Positions 12,051 through 22,750 of a stretch of 64,000 nucleotides of DNA are shown in pieces. The stretch's first letter is position 1. Each line of letters opens with the position of its first letter. The DNA lies in contig NW_004955417.1 of NCBI RefSeq assembly GCF_000276665.1, positions 14,794,648 through 14,858,647 on the forward strand. The letters are read 5' to 3'. The translations under genes were made by a program, and so were the position numbers. The notes beneath the pieces are model-generated. The model had not been told where the DNA came from. It worked only from the letters and a program-made list of their open reading frames with translations, and searched no databases. This DNA comes from Chinchilla lanigera. Taxonomy: Eukaryota; Chordata; Mammalia; Rodentia; Chinchillidae.

Positions 12051-13074
12051 CTGGTGAATATTAAAAAGGTTTGTAAGTTTCTGGCTTGCTACTATTACAA
12101 TGGGACATAGTTCTCTTGAGTTCTTTTGTGCTGTAAGAGAAGAGGAAGTAATTGTTAATTTAACATGAACTACATAGCATCTTCTGATTCATTTACTCTG
12201 TTTAAAAATTCAGTGGTAAGGTTGTCAGTGGTTAGCAGCTTATTTTTGTTTTGTCATTTCTTAGTTTCTCATTTCCCTATCTTTATTCCTCACCAGTATT
12301 TCTGAAGTGCTTTTACATTCTCTGTTGTGACCTACTTAACTGTTCAGCCAAAATTACTGAAATTGGTCTTAAAAATGAGAGCAGTGAGTAATTCTTAATA
12401 GATTTCCAATTCCAAAATGTTCTTGTTTGACTGTTACTGTATTGCTTAATAAAAAATTACTTTTAGACACTTACATAGAGATTACTATGTAGTACTTTGG
12501 TTTTCTTTATTGGTTAAATTAAAACACAAGTTACTTTTTCACTTATATAACCTGTTCATTGTAAGAGAGTTTCTTTGGGTGATAAGGTTCTATAGATGAT
12601 AATAAGCGTACATGTTTAAATTTTCACCATGCCCTATTTTCTTTTATTTCACCTTTTAGTCTTTAGCATAGGTTGTAACTTAAAATGACAGTGATACCCT
12701 GGTTAAAATAATTGGTGAAACTTTAGTGGAATGTGACTAAGTGAGCCATTCTGTCAGTCAGCATACAAAGCATACTTCTCTCATTATTTGTTTCCTAGAC
12801 AAAAAGTAAACAGCATAATGTGTTGCCAAATTTTACTGATTTATGGGTTGTGAGGGTCGGTTCTATGTCAACTCAGTATCAAACTAAATGCTTGTACACT
12901 TATATGTGAGAACTTTTAAATGTGTGTCTTGTAAATTGTAGGATTAAAATGACCTTTTAAATTTCAAAGAACATTCTCTATAAGGTTAGTAAGTTGCTTT
13001 TAAATTAATGAGTTATTCTCTATCTTCTCTTTAACGTTCATAATGTTCACATAACTTCTTTTTTTAAACTTCTT

Positions 13075-13260
13075 AATTTATTCTTTAAAAAATTTTTGAG
13101 TTTTATAATGCAAGTTTGCGGTACATAATGACTATATTCATCTTGGGAAGTTAGTACATGTACATAACCCATCTTAATTCTTTTTATTTCCCCTTTCCCC
13201 ACCTTGTTCCAGCTGTTGGTGCCCTTTCTATTTTCTTTTCTATTTGCCTACTTTGAAATT
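13075..13260 (-). mobile_element. Possible antisense L1 3' end
   Basis: TTTATAATGCAAGTTTGCGG followed by a run including AGTACATGTACATAACCC and a pyrimidine-rich tract resembles the start of antisense L1 3' UTRs elsewhere in the window (15970, 45440). Weak evidence. Confidence 0.35.
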
Positions 13261-14273
13261 TATGCTTTGTTTTTAGAGTTTCTTTTTGTCATCATAATTA
13301 AAAATAGTTTGTATGACACCTGAGCTTTAGATGTATATTATTAGAAAGAGCAAAGGTTACCCTGATTGATTTATGTTAAAATATTTAATTTCCTCCTTTA
13401 TTGTGTCTTAAATATCTTTTTTCTCCTTTATTATGTTTTGCATAATTGCAAAACTATATATAATGTATTTAAATTTTGAAGTAAAGTCATATTGAATATC
13501 ATTGGCTATTTGTTAAATTAATCATCAACTTGTTGCTATTTTTTCTCTTTACTTTGGTAATTATCCTCTGTCTCTGTCACTCTGTCTCCCTCTCTGTCTT
13601 TAAGTAGGTTTAATTTATTTATCCAGTTTGGAATTCTTTGAGTGTCCTAGTTTTGAAGTTTACTGTCTTTAGCAGTTCTATAAAATTCTCGTTTAGAATC
13701 CATTTTCTAAGTCCTTTTTCTTTTATTTAGTAGATTCTTTTCAGTTTTGAAGTATACTACATTCAAGTTAGTAATTTAGTTGTGTATCGTCTGTTTCATT
13801 AATTTTCTCTTCAACTGTGTAATGTACTTCAACTATATAATGTATATAACGTTCTCTTTAATCCCTTCCAGTGAGTTTTTTCCTTCAATAATATGTCATT
13901 TGTGTCACTTTCATCTTTCTTTAACATTTGTCACCTTTTGCTCTTTGCTGATATTTTCTCTTTATCATGATTCCATGATTTTTAAACATCCTCTGTATAG
14001 CCTTTTATAGTCTGTATTCTAATACCTCCTGTTTTTAAGAATCAAGATTTGTTGCTTGATATTTCTGACTATTACAGTGTCATTTGCGTGCTGATTTTTT
14101 AAATTGCTACACATTAGGTCTTAATTTGTGCCTATTAAGTAAGAATGAGTTTGAGACTTTTTCAAATTTTTAAACAATGATCATCACAAGAAAATGCGAG
14201 ACTTACCTGCCTGTTCTGTACAAAGTTTCAGAATTCTAGTATTCTTCTCTCTCACAGTAACTATGAACCCTCT

Positions 14274-14388
14274 TTTTTTGTTTGTTTGTTTTTTGTTTTT
14301 GTTTTTGTTTTCCTGGTACTGGGAATCAAACTCATGACCTTGCGCTTGCCAGGCAGGTGCTGTGCCGCTGAGCTAAATCCCCAGCCCC
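14274..14388 (-). mobile_element. ID SINE, full length, antisense
   Basis: T-rich tail (TTTG-interrupted) then the antisense of the tRNA-derived body through to CTAAATCCCCAGCCCC. Flanking duplication: GAACCCTCTTTTT before and AAACCCTCTTTTT after. Confidence 0.88.
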
Positions 14389-15530
14389 AAACCCTCTTTT
14401 TAATGTTTTACTTTCTAGACATACATTGTTTCAACTTTTTTTTGCTAATTACTTAGATATTTGCATCCATATTTTAAAATAACCTTACTTTTCCTGTTCT
14501 TGATTACTCATTTAGAGCATTTTTTAAGTTGACTTCTTAGTTTAGAAAGTGATCATTGGTGCCCTTTTACTCGTTCTCACTCCCATCTCCTATTCTTAGA
14601 TGCCCATACTCCAGTGTTGTTGTTAAGTATGATTGCCAGACTCATTTATTTTTCAGAATTTATGTTGTTCTGATTATAAATACTATAGTGTATTTGTGTT
14701 GAGTCCTATAACTTGCTATCCTTCATATATGTACAAATTGTTATATATATATATGTAAAATGCATATATGTATATAGGTATGTATATATAGTTTTCATAT
14801 TTGTTTTTCTTGTATTTAATAATTGTGTGTTATTACTAGAAAGTTATACTTGTCACTATTCCGATGTTATAATCCTGGGGATTCCTATTACTTTTTTTCT
14901 GTGTTGGAGCATTTATTTTCTGGATCCAAATGTCTTTTTTAGTGTTCCTCCTTTTTTGATAGAACTTGTACTTTTTTGTTAATTGTATATTACTTACAGT
15001 GTCTTTAGTATGTATGTGTCATGAATTATTAAATATATTGCTCATATTGCAGTAGGCCCATTGATCAGAAATAGTTCATAGTCAGTGTATTTGTAGGGCA
15101 GTTTTCTAGGTGGTTTATAGGGAAATCTTTTAACCCTTGAGATTAAATTATAACTCTTGAGTTTAAGGTTTTAAACTCTGTGTTCAGATCATTGCCTTAA
15201 AATCAAAAGGTCTTAATAATTTTCGCATTTGAGAGTATATTCTTTCTCTTGTCATCTGGCGTTTGTAGATAGAATGAGTTGTTACAACTGAAGGACAAAA
15301 TACAAATTCAATCTTTCTGAGTACTTTATACTGCATTTTTATTAGAATGTAACAATGATAATTTTCTTTATTAGAGATGCTGGAATTGTTTGAAAACTGG
15401 ATATACTTTCAGCAAAGTCCCATTTACTTTCCTTAATTTAAAATAGCATTTTAAGTCTTTGTTCTTTATGTTTGTAGAGTAGAGTGATTTATATTCCTAT
15501 ATTTGCAGTCTATGAATGTAAAGAAATATC

Positions 15531-15711
15531 TGTTATGGTTTGATCGAAAATGTTCCCCCCAAAAAGATAGCACACTTGTGAGGTGAGTGGCTCATGGGGC
15601 ATATCTGAATGTGGTGGTAGGAGGTGGGATCTGAGGAAGGTGGCTCACTGGGGACATGACCTGAGAGGATGTATTGCTTTTTCTTCTTCCTCTTTCTGAT
15701 TAGTTCTTTCT
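15531..15711 (+). mobile_element. MaLR-like LTR, 5' part
   Basis: Begins TGTTATGGTTTGATCGAAAA and continues GAGGTGAGTGGCTCATGGGG and GAGGTGGGATCTGAGGAAGG, the typical 5' half of THE1/MST-type MaLR LTRs. Broken by the B1 at 15712-15882; likely continues at 15896-15955 and 16626-16815. Confidence 0.65.
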
Positions 15712-15882
15712 CTCTTTCTTTTCTTTTTTTTTTTTTGTCTTTTTGAGTCTGGGTCTCTCTATGCAGTTCAGGCTGGCCTTGAGCTCACTTTGTAGCCCAG
15801 GCTGGTCTCGAACTCTCAAGGATCCTCCTGCCTCAGCCTTCGGAGGGCTGAGATTACAGGCATGCGCCACCACGCCCAGCTA
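15712..15882 (-). mobile_element. B1 SINE with 29-nt duplication, antisense
   Basis: Starts with a T-run and runs through CAGGCTGGCCTTGAGCTCAC and its diverged repeat CAGGCTGGTCTCGAACTC to CATGCGCCACCACGCCCAGC. Target duplication ATTAGTTCTTTCT at 15699-15711 and 15883-15895. Confidence 0.92.
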
Positions 15883-15959
15883 ATTAGTTCTTTCTTAATA
15901 GCATTATTGGGTGTTATTTCTCTTATTCCATGATACTCACTGCAGTTTTTGTTTTGTTT

Positions 15960-16625
15960 CTAAACTGAAAATATTTTTTTTTTTTTTTAGTACATGATTG
16001 CAGTGCATAATGTTTACAGTCCTACTGTGGAGTTGGTTTATGTACTTTTATACATCATCTTTTTAAAAAAGCCCCATTCCCTCTCTTCTCTCCCCTCTCC
16101 ATTTCTTTTTTTCACTTTTTCTTCTTTTGTTCGTTCATTCGTTTGTTCATTTGTATGTTCATTTCTTGAGACAGGGCTTCACTGTGTAGTTTAGGCTGGC
16201 CTTGAACTCACAGGGATCCTCCTGCCTCAGCCTCCTGAGTGCTGGGATTACAGGCATGAGCCACCACGCCCAGCTCTCTCCCTGTATTTCATGGTCCCCT
16301 TCCCATTTGAGAAAAGCTTGTTTCTTATTATTTATCTTTTATTTTGCTTTTTATGTTTAATTTGCAGTATAACCATTCAGCATTTAATTTTACTCAACAT
16401 TATAGTCTGATTATTTTACTTAACACTATGGTCTCTAAGTATATCCATTTTTCTACAAATGACTCACATATCTGTGTATGGCACAGTAATACGCCTTTGT
16501 GTTTAGATATCACATTATCTCTATCCATTCATCTGTTAATGGACATATAGGCCATTTCATATTTCATGATTTAACTCTTATGAATTATGCTGCTGTAAAC
16601 ATGCAAGGATACAATGGTGTTCTCT
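15960..16625 (-). mobile_element. L1 3' end, antisense, with nested B1
   Basis: After a T-run the sequence follows antisense L1 3' UTR and ORF2 end: TCTATCCATTCATCTGTTAA, GGACATATAGGCCATTTCAT, AATTATGCTGCTGTAAACAT. It is interrupted by a B1 at about 16109-16275 and appears to split a MaLR-like LTR. Confidence 0.7.
16109..16275 (-). mobile_element. B1-type SINE without the 29-nt duplication, antisense
   Basis: A TTCATTCG-type pyrimidine tail is followed by GAGACAGGGCTTCACTGTGT, GGCTGGCCTTGAACTCAC and GGATTACAGGCATGAGCC. Unlike the copies at 15712 and 20975 it has a single GGCTGG block. Flanks TCTCCCCTCTCCATTTC and TCTCTCCCTGTATTTC may be a worn target duplication. Confidence 0.85.
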
Positions 16626-16815
16626 GCTATTTTCCTCTCTTTCTGCTTCCCAGCTGCAGTTTATGCCAGCCCCTTCTTCCATGCCATTTCTGGCTTGGAG
16701 ACAACCAATCATGAAATGACTCATCTATAATCCATGAGCCAAAATAAATCTCTCCTTTAAGCTGTGGGTGTCCAGTATTGTGTCTCAGTGACAGGAAAGT
16801 GACTAGTATAATAAA
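16626..16815 (+). mobile_element. MaLR-like LTR, 3' part
   Basis: GCTTCCCAGCTGCAGTTTAT, then CATGAGCCAAAATAAATCTC (AATAAA polyadenylation block), then GTCCAGTATTGTGTCTCAGT and AAAGTGACTAGTATA match the 3' half of MaLR LTRs and would complete the element begun at 15531. Confidence 0.6.
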
Positions 16816-17487
16816 TATTAAATTGAACTTTCCACTTAGCCTCAATTATGAATTTTATTTTATAACTTCCTTTTCATTAACTTCTTTCCATCTTCTGTGA
16901 ATCATAGCTCAGTAGTGCACGCATTGGTACATGATGGTGTTATTTCTGTGCTTCCTGTGGATTAACTGATTCTGGATCCCTGGAAGAAGTAGAACCTCTG
17001 ACAGTCAGGGACAGGCGTGTACATGGCAAAATTTGCTTATTTGAAAATTCTGCACAAAACTTTGAGTACAGGAGAAATCTCTCTTGCTTTTATCTCCTTT
17101 TCATCTCTGTGTGGGTCACTTTTCTCAGGACTCATTATGAATATGTACTAATCACTGTGGTTTAACAAATCTACAATGTAATAGAATGTATGGGATTTTT
17201 CCAGGTACCCTCAACGTGCTTACCATTTATTCTGATGTACTGTTTTAGCTCCTGGAATGTGCTTGATACTTTCTAGATGCTTTAGGTCCATATGAGAAGA
17301 AAACTGGCTTGGAGAAAGTATCTTCCTTAGTGGAGCTAATAATATTTATGTTGAAAAATTCATGTTAAATTGCAAAAATTTCTTCACAATGTGTATACAT
17401 TGTACATAAAGCAAGAAAGGGATATTCACTTTCAGCTGAGTTTCATGAGAGCTACTGTTTATCAGAAAACAAAAATGTGGTAAAATA

Positions 17488-17607
17488 GGGGCTGGGGATT
17501 TAGCTCAGCGGCAAAGCACCTGCCTGGCAAGTGCAAGGTCGAGAGTTCAGTTCCCGGTACCGGAGAAAAACCCCCCAAAAAACAAAAAAAAAAAAAAAAA
17601 AAAAAAA
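17488..17607 (+). mobile_element. ID SINE, full length
   Basis: GGGGCTGGGGATTTAGCTCA head, A box TAGCTCAGCGG, B box region GAGTTCAGTTCC, then GGTACCGGAG and a long A tail. Target duplication AATGTGGTAAAATAG lies immediately before the head and again at 17608-17622. Confidence 0.95.
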
Positions 17608-17919
17608 AATGTGGTAAAATAGATTTGCAACTTACTGCTCTTTAACTTTGTGTTTTTCTAGACTATTAGCTTGTTTCATATAAGCAGCTCTTTCTTCTAT
17701 TAAAAATATTAAAGATGTTAAAAGATATAATTTACAATTATGAATTGAATCATGATTTTTTTCCAACAATGTTAGGTTTATTATATCAACAAAGAATAAA
17801 GATAATATTTCACTCTCAGGGTCAATATAAAAATTACTTTTTCATAAAAGTTTTATTTATTATTCTTATAGATAATGCAGCTATAATAAGCTTTTATTTG
17901 CAATAGTGGGTTTTAGTAT

Positions 17920-18246
17920 ACAATTGACCTTTTTATTTGTGGGTTCCACCCCCACAGATTCAACCAACTATATATTGAAAACATTTGAAAAGAATTCTTT
18001 TTAAATTGAGCATGTACACAGTATTTAATATCATTAGTCAGTAAATTGTGTAGTATAACAATTATTTGTGTTTATATTATAGTTGGTATTATAATTATCC
18101 TAGAGATGATTTAAAGTATATAAGAGTACATGAATAGGTTATTTGCAAGTACTGTATCATTTTATATAAGAGACTTCAAGATCCGCAGGTTTTTATCTAT
18201 GAGGTAGGGCCCAGAATCAACACCTTTTGTATACCCAAGGATGTTT
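17920..18246. mobile_element. MER2/Tigger-type DNA transposon remnant
   Basis: ACAATTGACCTTTTTATTTG, GGTTCCACCCCCACAGATTC and CCTAGAGATGATTTAAAGTA, then TATAAGAGACTTCAAGATCC, follow the order of the MER2-like non-autonomous Tigger consensus as I recall it. Diverged; the outer inverted ends are poorly preserved. Confidence 0.65.
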
Positions 18247-18289
18247 TAATTCATGAAGTTATGCAGGCATTACCATTTTCTAATTACCG

Positions 18290-18930
18290 AATATTTTCAT
18301 CATTTTCAGTAGAAATCATGTACCCACTAGTAGTTATTTCCACTTCCCCTCTCCCCATATCTGGGGACCAGTAAGCTACTTTTTACCTCTGTATATTAAC
18401 CTTTTTGGCTTTTTCTCATAATTGAAATATTACAGTATATTTGTGTGTGTGTGTAAGAGAGAGAGAGAGAGAGAGACTGACTTGTTCAATTATGTTTTCA
18501 CAGTTCATCCATTCTGTAACATGTATGAACACTTCATTCCTTTTTTGATGTATTATTTTCCTCTTCATGTATATATTATATTTTTAAAAGATCATTTATT
18601 CATGAACATTTGTTTTTACTTTTTTGGGCTATTTTAAATTATGCTGATATGAAAATTTGAGCACGTGTCTTTTTGTAGACATATATTTTCCATTCTCCTT
18701 GGTTTGTATCTAAGAAGAGATTTACTGGTTCATTATGTCGTCTTATTTTTTATTTTGTTGAGGGAATGCCGTACTACTTTGCAAAGAGCTACAACATTTT
18801 GCTGTCTTACCGTCCATTGTGTGAGGATTTGAATTCATCTGCATCTTGCCACTTAATAGTCTTTTTGTTGTTTTCTTATTATTGTTCTTTTAAAAATGGC
18901 TATCCTACTCATAAAGTGACATCAACCTTA
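18290..18930 (-). mobile_element. Old L1 3' end, antisense, ending close to the first exon
   Basis: CATGTACCCACTAGTAGTTA, TCCCCATATCTGGGGACC, then TTATGCTGATATGAAAATTT and GTACTACTTTGCAAAGAGCT are antisense L1 3'-region landmarks. It contains the GT/GA repeat at 18442-18477 and stops roughly 45-70 bases before the VPS13B exon. Confidence 0.65.
18442..18477 (+). repeat. (GT)n(GA)n simple repeat
   Basis: GTGTGTGTGTGT followed by AAGAGAGAGAGAGAGAGAG. Confidence 0.95.
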
Positions 18931-18975
18931 CTATTTGTATGAGGAATGAGTACTATTTTTAATCTTACTTTGCAG

Positions 18976-19085
18976 GTGCAGTACTTCTTTGTAGCATACA
19001 AGGATTTGCCATTAATATTGACCCAATCATATACACTTGGCTCATCTACCAACCTCAGAAACGAACAAGCAGACATATGCAACAG
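18976..19085 (+). CDS. VPS13B: VPS13B internal exon 1 of 4 in window
   Basis: This 110-nt exon reads, after two bases that complete a split codon, 36 codons including GFAINIDPILYTWLIYQPQK and ending RTSRHMQQ. I recognise this as VPS13B (COH1), the Cohen syndrome protein, a very large peripheral Golgi membrane protein of the VPS13 bridge-like lipid transfer family; the segment should lie in the extended groove well before the middle of the protein. The borders are canonical: TTTGCAG before and CAG/gtaag after, intron phase 1 in and phase 0 out. Other frames contain stops (for example TTG TAG near the start). A second acceptor six bases downstream (GTGCAG) would remove two residues in frame. 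The recognition rests on memory of the human protein; the phase agreement with the next three exons is direct evidence. Confidence 0.93.
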
Positions 19086-19544
19086 GTAAGAGACTTGTTT
19101 ATCTCTTAATCATAAATCTTTTTCTCAATTATTTAGTGGACCACATAACTCCTTTCCAGCACTTTTGTTCCTTAATTTTATTTATCAGAAATTTCAGCTC
19201 AACATAAGAGTTTCTCTGTCCCTTGAAGACACTTCCTGTACAAATTTGGTATAAAACAGACAGATTAGCAAGAGTAGTTATGCAGTTTGTTTCTCACAGA
19301 CATTGATCAATGTTAGCTTGTGTTTTTACAGTCTCTACATTTTTGGGTTTATCTAACAAGCGTGTATTAAATGCCTAATCCTGGGAATGGGATGCTTGCT
19401 GCAAAAGGTTCAGGTGCGTTTTTGTTTAAAAAGGCTTAAATCACAAAATAAGAGAAGTAGGTGATTGGAGTTTCCAGAATATTTAAGTGAGATTTTTATC
19501 AAGATATCAAGTGTAACTTCAGCAGTTGGTTTTTAGTTGAAGTG

Positions 19545-19625
19545 TATCAATTTACACACTGAGACTCACCCGCAGTTACATAGATAGTAAATGGCAGTAC
19601 TGCTGAGGCTGCCATTGTTGAGGCC
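19545..19625 (-). mobile_element. MIR remnant, antisense
   Basis: CACTGAGACTCACCCGCAGT followed by TAGATAGTAAATGGCAGTAC resembles the antisense MIR core (deleted TGAGG...ACACAGCTAGTAAGTGG order). Short and diverged. Confidence 0.5.
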
Positions 19626-19828
19626 ATATTTATATTGTTTGGGATTATATTTCCCCATTGAGAGAATTGTAATTTTGCAGTATTCCTTATGTAATAATTT
19701 GGTATATTTTGTTCTAAATTAAATTAGTGTTGGTATTAGAAAAATACTTGATTTTATGATTTCAAAAGAAGCAAAATATTAACTGAAATATACAGTCAAA
19801 GCTCCTTCCTTCCTCTATCTCTCTCCTT

Positions 19829-19829
19829 G

Positions 19830-19861
<32 letters not shown>

Positions 19862-19863
19862 TC
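19829..19863 (+). repeat. (CTTT)n simple repeat
   Basis: About eight copies of CTTT next to the left edge of an antisense LTR. Confidence 0.95.
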
Positions 19864-19865
19864 AG

Positions 19866-20171
19866 TGCATAGTTCATTGGCTCTAAGACATGGCAAAGGG
19901 GCATAGCCAATGAGAAGCAGTTCATGGTATGGGAGCCAGGAAGCGGACAGAGAGATCAAGGAGAGAGAGAGAGAGAGACCCTTCTGCACCCTGCCTCCAG
20001 TTACCCACCTTATCCAACCAGGCTTTACTTCCCAACATTACATTTAGCTATGAACTCATCAGTGGACTAATCTACAGATGAGTGTCTCAACCGCATGACT
20101 CAGTCACCTCCCAAAAGCCCCACCTATAAGTGGATGAGGCTTTGAGGGGACACCCAGTTGTAAACCATAAC
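19866..20171 (-). mobile_element. MaLR-like solo LTR, antisense
   Basis: AGCAGTTCATGGTATGGGAG, ATGAACTCATCAGTGGACTA, CAGTCACCTCCCAAAAGCC and the terminal GTAAACCATAACA are antisense landmarks of MaLR LTRs. A GA repeat lies at 19960-19978. No internal retroviral sequence adjoins it, so it is a solo LTR. Confidence 0.7.
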
Positions 20172-20189
20172 AGAGAAAATGTGTGAAAA

Positions 20190-20515
20190 GATAGAATTAA
20201 CAATTAAGATGAACAGCATGGGGTGAAATTATCAGGGAAGGTTGTTTCCAACTGAACTATTTGAACAAAGACAAAGAACATGCAAACTGATGATAGAAAG
20301 AAACATCTGTGGATCTGAACTGGGGGACTCTTCTTGCAGAGACTGGTAGAAATTGGAAATCAATTTCTAGAGGATTTTATTTGGAATTCTGTGCATTTGA
20401 CACTATCCTGAAGGGTAAAGGGAAGCTATTGGAAACTGATATAAACAGTTGGATTTTAGAAAGTTTACTCCAGCAGACTGTAGAGGACCAGTGATAAGGG
20501 AGTAAAACTAATGGC
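20190..20515 (+). mobile_element. Ancient mammalian repeat, family not named
   Basis: ACACTATCCTGAAGGGTAAA, GGGAAGCTATTGGAAACTG and GATTTTAGAAAGTTTACTCC then CAGCAGACTGTAGAGGA follow a widespread mammalian interspersed repeat (consensus ...TATCCTGAAGGCAATGGGGAG). The 61-codon open frame inside it is a by-product. Confidence 0.5.
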
Positions 20516-20974
20516 CAGGAAGCATTTAAGAAAATGTTTCATTATAACTTCTTACCTTCATTATAAATTCCTGTTTTGAAGCTGATACAGTTATCTCCAG
20601 TATATTCTACATGTCCTGAAGGCCAGATAGAATGTTATAGCTGCTTAATTAAATAAAGTAGACATTTATTAATTGAAACCAAACACATGCAAAGATTTTG
20701 TTTTTTAACTATATTTTTATCATTATTATTTATAAGATAAATTTTTAAATTGTATTTTCAAAAATAGTAGCCTTACATATTTTAGGATGCTAACAAATAT
20801 TCATTCATAATTAAATCTTTTATTCATCCTTATTTATTAAGAATATACTTTTAGAAGTATAATTATTAGATCTAGGCACATATTTTGGTATTTTAAAAGC
20901 ATATTTTAAGATAGTGATGTTGCTGGATTGCTTAGGAAACTTGTGTACAATTTAAATTTTCGTCAGCAATTTCT

Positions 20975-21135
20975 TTTTTTTTTTTTTTTTGTCTTTTTGT
21001 GACAGGGTCTTGCTATGCAGTTCAGGCTGGCCTTGAGCTCACTTTGTAGCCCAGGCTGGTCTCAAACTTGCAGTGAACCTTCTGCCTCAGCCTCCCAAGT
21101 GCAGGGATTACAGGTGTGCACCACCATGCCTGGCT
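20975..21135 (-). mobile_element. B1 SINE with 29-nt duplication, antisense
   Basis: A T-run is followed by GACAGGGTCTTGCTATGCAG and the two GGCTGG blocks, ending CACCACCATGCCTGGC. Target duplication TCGTCAGCAATTTCT at 20960-20974 and 21136-21150. Confidence 0.94.
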
Positions 21136-21439
21136 TCGTCAGCAATTTCTGACATTATAAATAGTTAAGCAGTACTCAAAAATATACTTCTAAAATGTCT
21201 CTTGTCTTCCATTTAAATGCCTGTGGGTAAAACATGCAATATTCATATGACCTAAGTTTTATGTGTTAAAATTGATACAATAAATATTAGTATGATGTAT
21301 CAAAATTATATTTAATGCCAAAAACAATCTCTAAGGATAGGCTTACAAGAGCATGAGTGGAATAGTCTGCAATGGAAGTCTTTATGCTGGACAGTGAGAA
21401 GATTTAGTAGTTGCTCAGACTAAGAAGCTGGAAGCCACA

Positions 21440-21600
21440 GAACAAGAGGGAGGTGTCTGAGGCAGGAAGCTTGCAAATTCTGGCAACTTAGCTACTTAAT
21501 GAGACCCTATCTCATAATAAAAAAAAAAAAAATAAAAGAGATCTAGGTTAGTAAAAAGACCCCATGTTCAGTCCTCAGTGCTGCCCCCTCCAGCACACAT
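21440..21600 (+). mobile_element. B4-like SINE (B1 part plus ID part), diverged
   Basis: GTGTCTGAGGCAGGAAGCTT and GAGACCCTATCTCATAATAA plus an A-run, then an ID-like segment ending GTTCAGTCCTCAGTGCTG. Confidence 0.6.
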
Positions 21601-22418
21601 AAAGTGGAATCAAAAAGGCAAAACCTTTTTAGACTGAGGGCCTAGAAGTTCCTTGGAGCGTAGCTGGTATGAGTCTATCTTGTAAGGCTGAAGAACCTGG
21701 AGTCTGATGTTCTTGGTCCATGGCAGTAGCAAAAGATATGCTCACTCAAATGGAACAGACCTTTTTCAAATGCTCGCTGATGTTCTCCTCCTTTCCATTT
21801 TTTATTCCATCCACATGCCAGCTTATGGAATAGTGCCCCCCCCGATCAAGGTAGGTCTTCCCCTCTCTGTGCTTGCTCACATGCCAGTCTTCTCTGGAAG
21901 TACCCCAACAGACACACTCAGAAGTATGTTTTACTAATCTGTGAGGGGTCTCTTAAGTCAGTGAAGCTGATAGTCATGATTGATGGTCACAATTGGTATA
22001 AAATATTAATTTTAAGGGCTTATACAAATATCATAATAGTGACTGAAACTGGAAGGAAGGGACAGTGAGTTGGCATTCTAAAAGAGATTAGCTTTATCTG
22101 TAATATTTTCATTTATTTCTTTTAAAAACACAAGCATGTATGATATGTTGCTACTAATCATTATGTATAACTATAGTGGGAATATAGATGCTATTTTATT
22201 CTTTAAAGTTCTATATATTTTCATAGTGTATCAAATTAAATTAAAAGAAAGGCACCTTTTATCGGAAGGGAAGGTATGAGAGACTTTAGGTATTTCGTGA
22301 TTATGGGACATTAATGGAGAAAGGATAGGACAGAGCTAGTCTGTGTCACAGCTGAAAGCTTAAAGAATCTTTAGTACTGGAAGGATAAAAAATATAAGCA
22401 GATTAAAGAATATTACTG

Positions 22419-22750
22419 TGTTAGTCAGCTTTTTATCACTGTGAATACCTGAGATCAATTTAGGGGAGGAAAGATTTATTTTGGTTTCAGAGGTTTCCGT
22501 CCAGGGTTGGCTGCTTCCATTGCTTTGGGCCTTGGATTGAGAACATCATGATGAAAGAGTGGAGCAAAGCTGCTCACCTCATGACAGGTAGGAATCAGAG
22601 AGACAGGGACTGAAGAGAGGAAGGGACCAGAGACATGACCCGACCCTTCAAGTAGGCCCCATCTCCTACTTTCCCATTTCTTCCCCCTAATGTAATCAAT
22701 TTATCAACCTATCAGTGGCTTTTGGAGGACATTTTAGATTTAAATTATAA
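22419..22750 (-). mobile_element. MaLR-like solo LTR, antisense
   Basis: GTTAGTCAGCTTTTTATCAC, GGAGGAAAGATTTATTTTGG, CATTGCTTTGGGCCTTGGAT and AAGTAGGCCCCATCTCCTAC are antisense LTR landmarks in the right order. The far end (near 22740) is worn. Confidence 0.7.

Larger units (their letters stand above)
1..18975 (+). other. VPS13B: VPS13B intron, 3' part (upstream of first exon)
   Basis: Intronic by position; no other VPS13B exon was recognised here. It holds an ID fragment, a rearranged L1 (about 395-3790), MIR, LTR-like, old L1, B1, ID and Tigger-type elements, listed separately. In 3800-5400, 5650-8350, 9400-10960, 12060-13070, 13300-14270 and 14400-15530 I see only AT-rich anonymous sequence. 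Short open frames there (up to 114 codons at 11514-11858) have no recognisable product. Confidence 0.85.

Noticed and set aside
17488..17560. Possible tRNA gene (A and B boxes present)
   Set aside because: The body is an ID SINE with A tail and target duplication; the same sequence recurs throughout the window and does not fold as a complete tRNA cloverleaf with an anticodon arm.
22419..22750. Part of a complete endogenous retrovirus
   Set aside because: No gag, pol or env-like reading frame adjoins any of the LTR-like pieces; they are solo LTRs.
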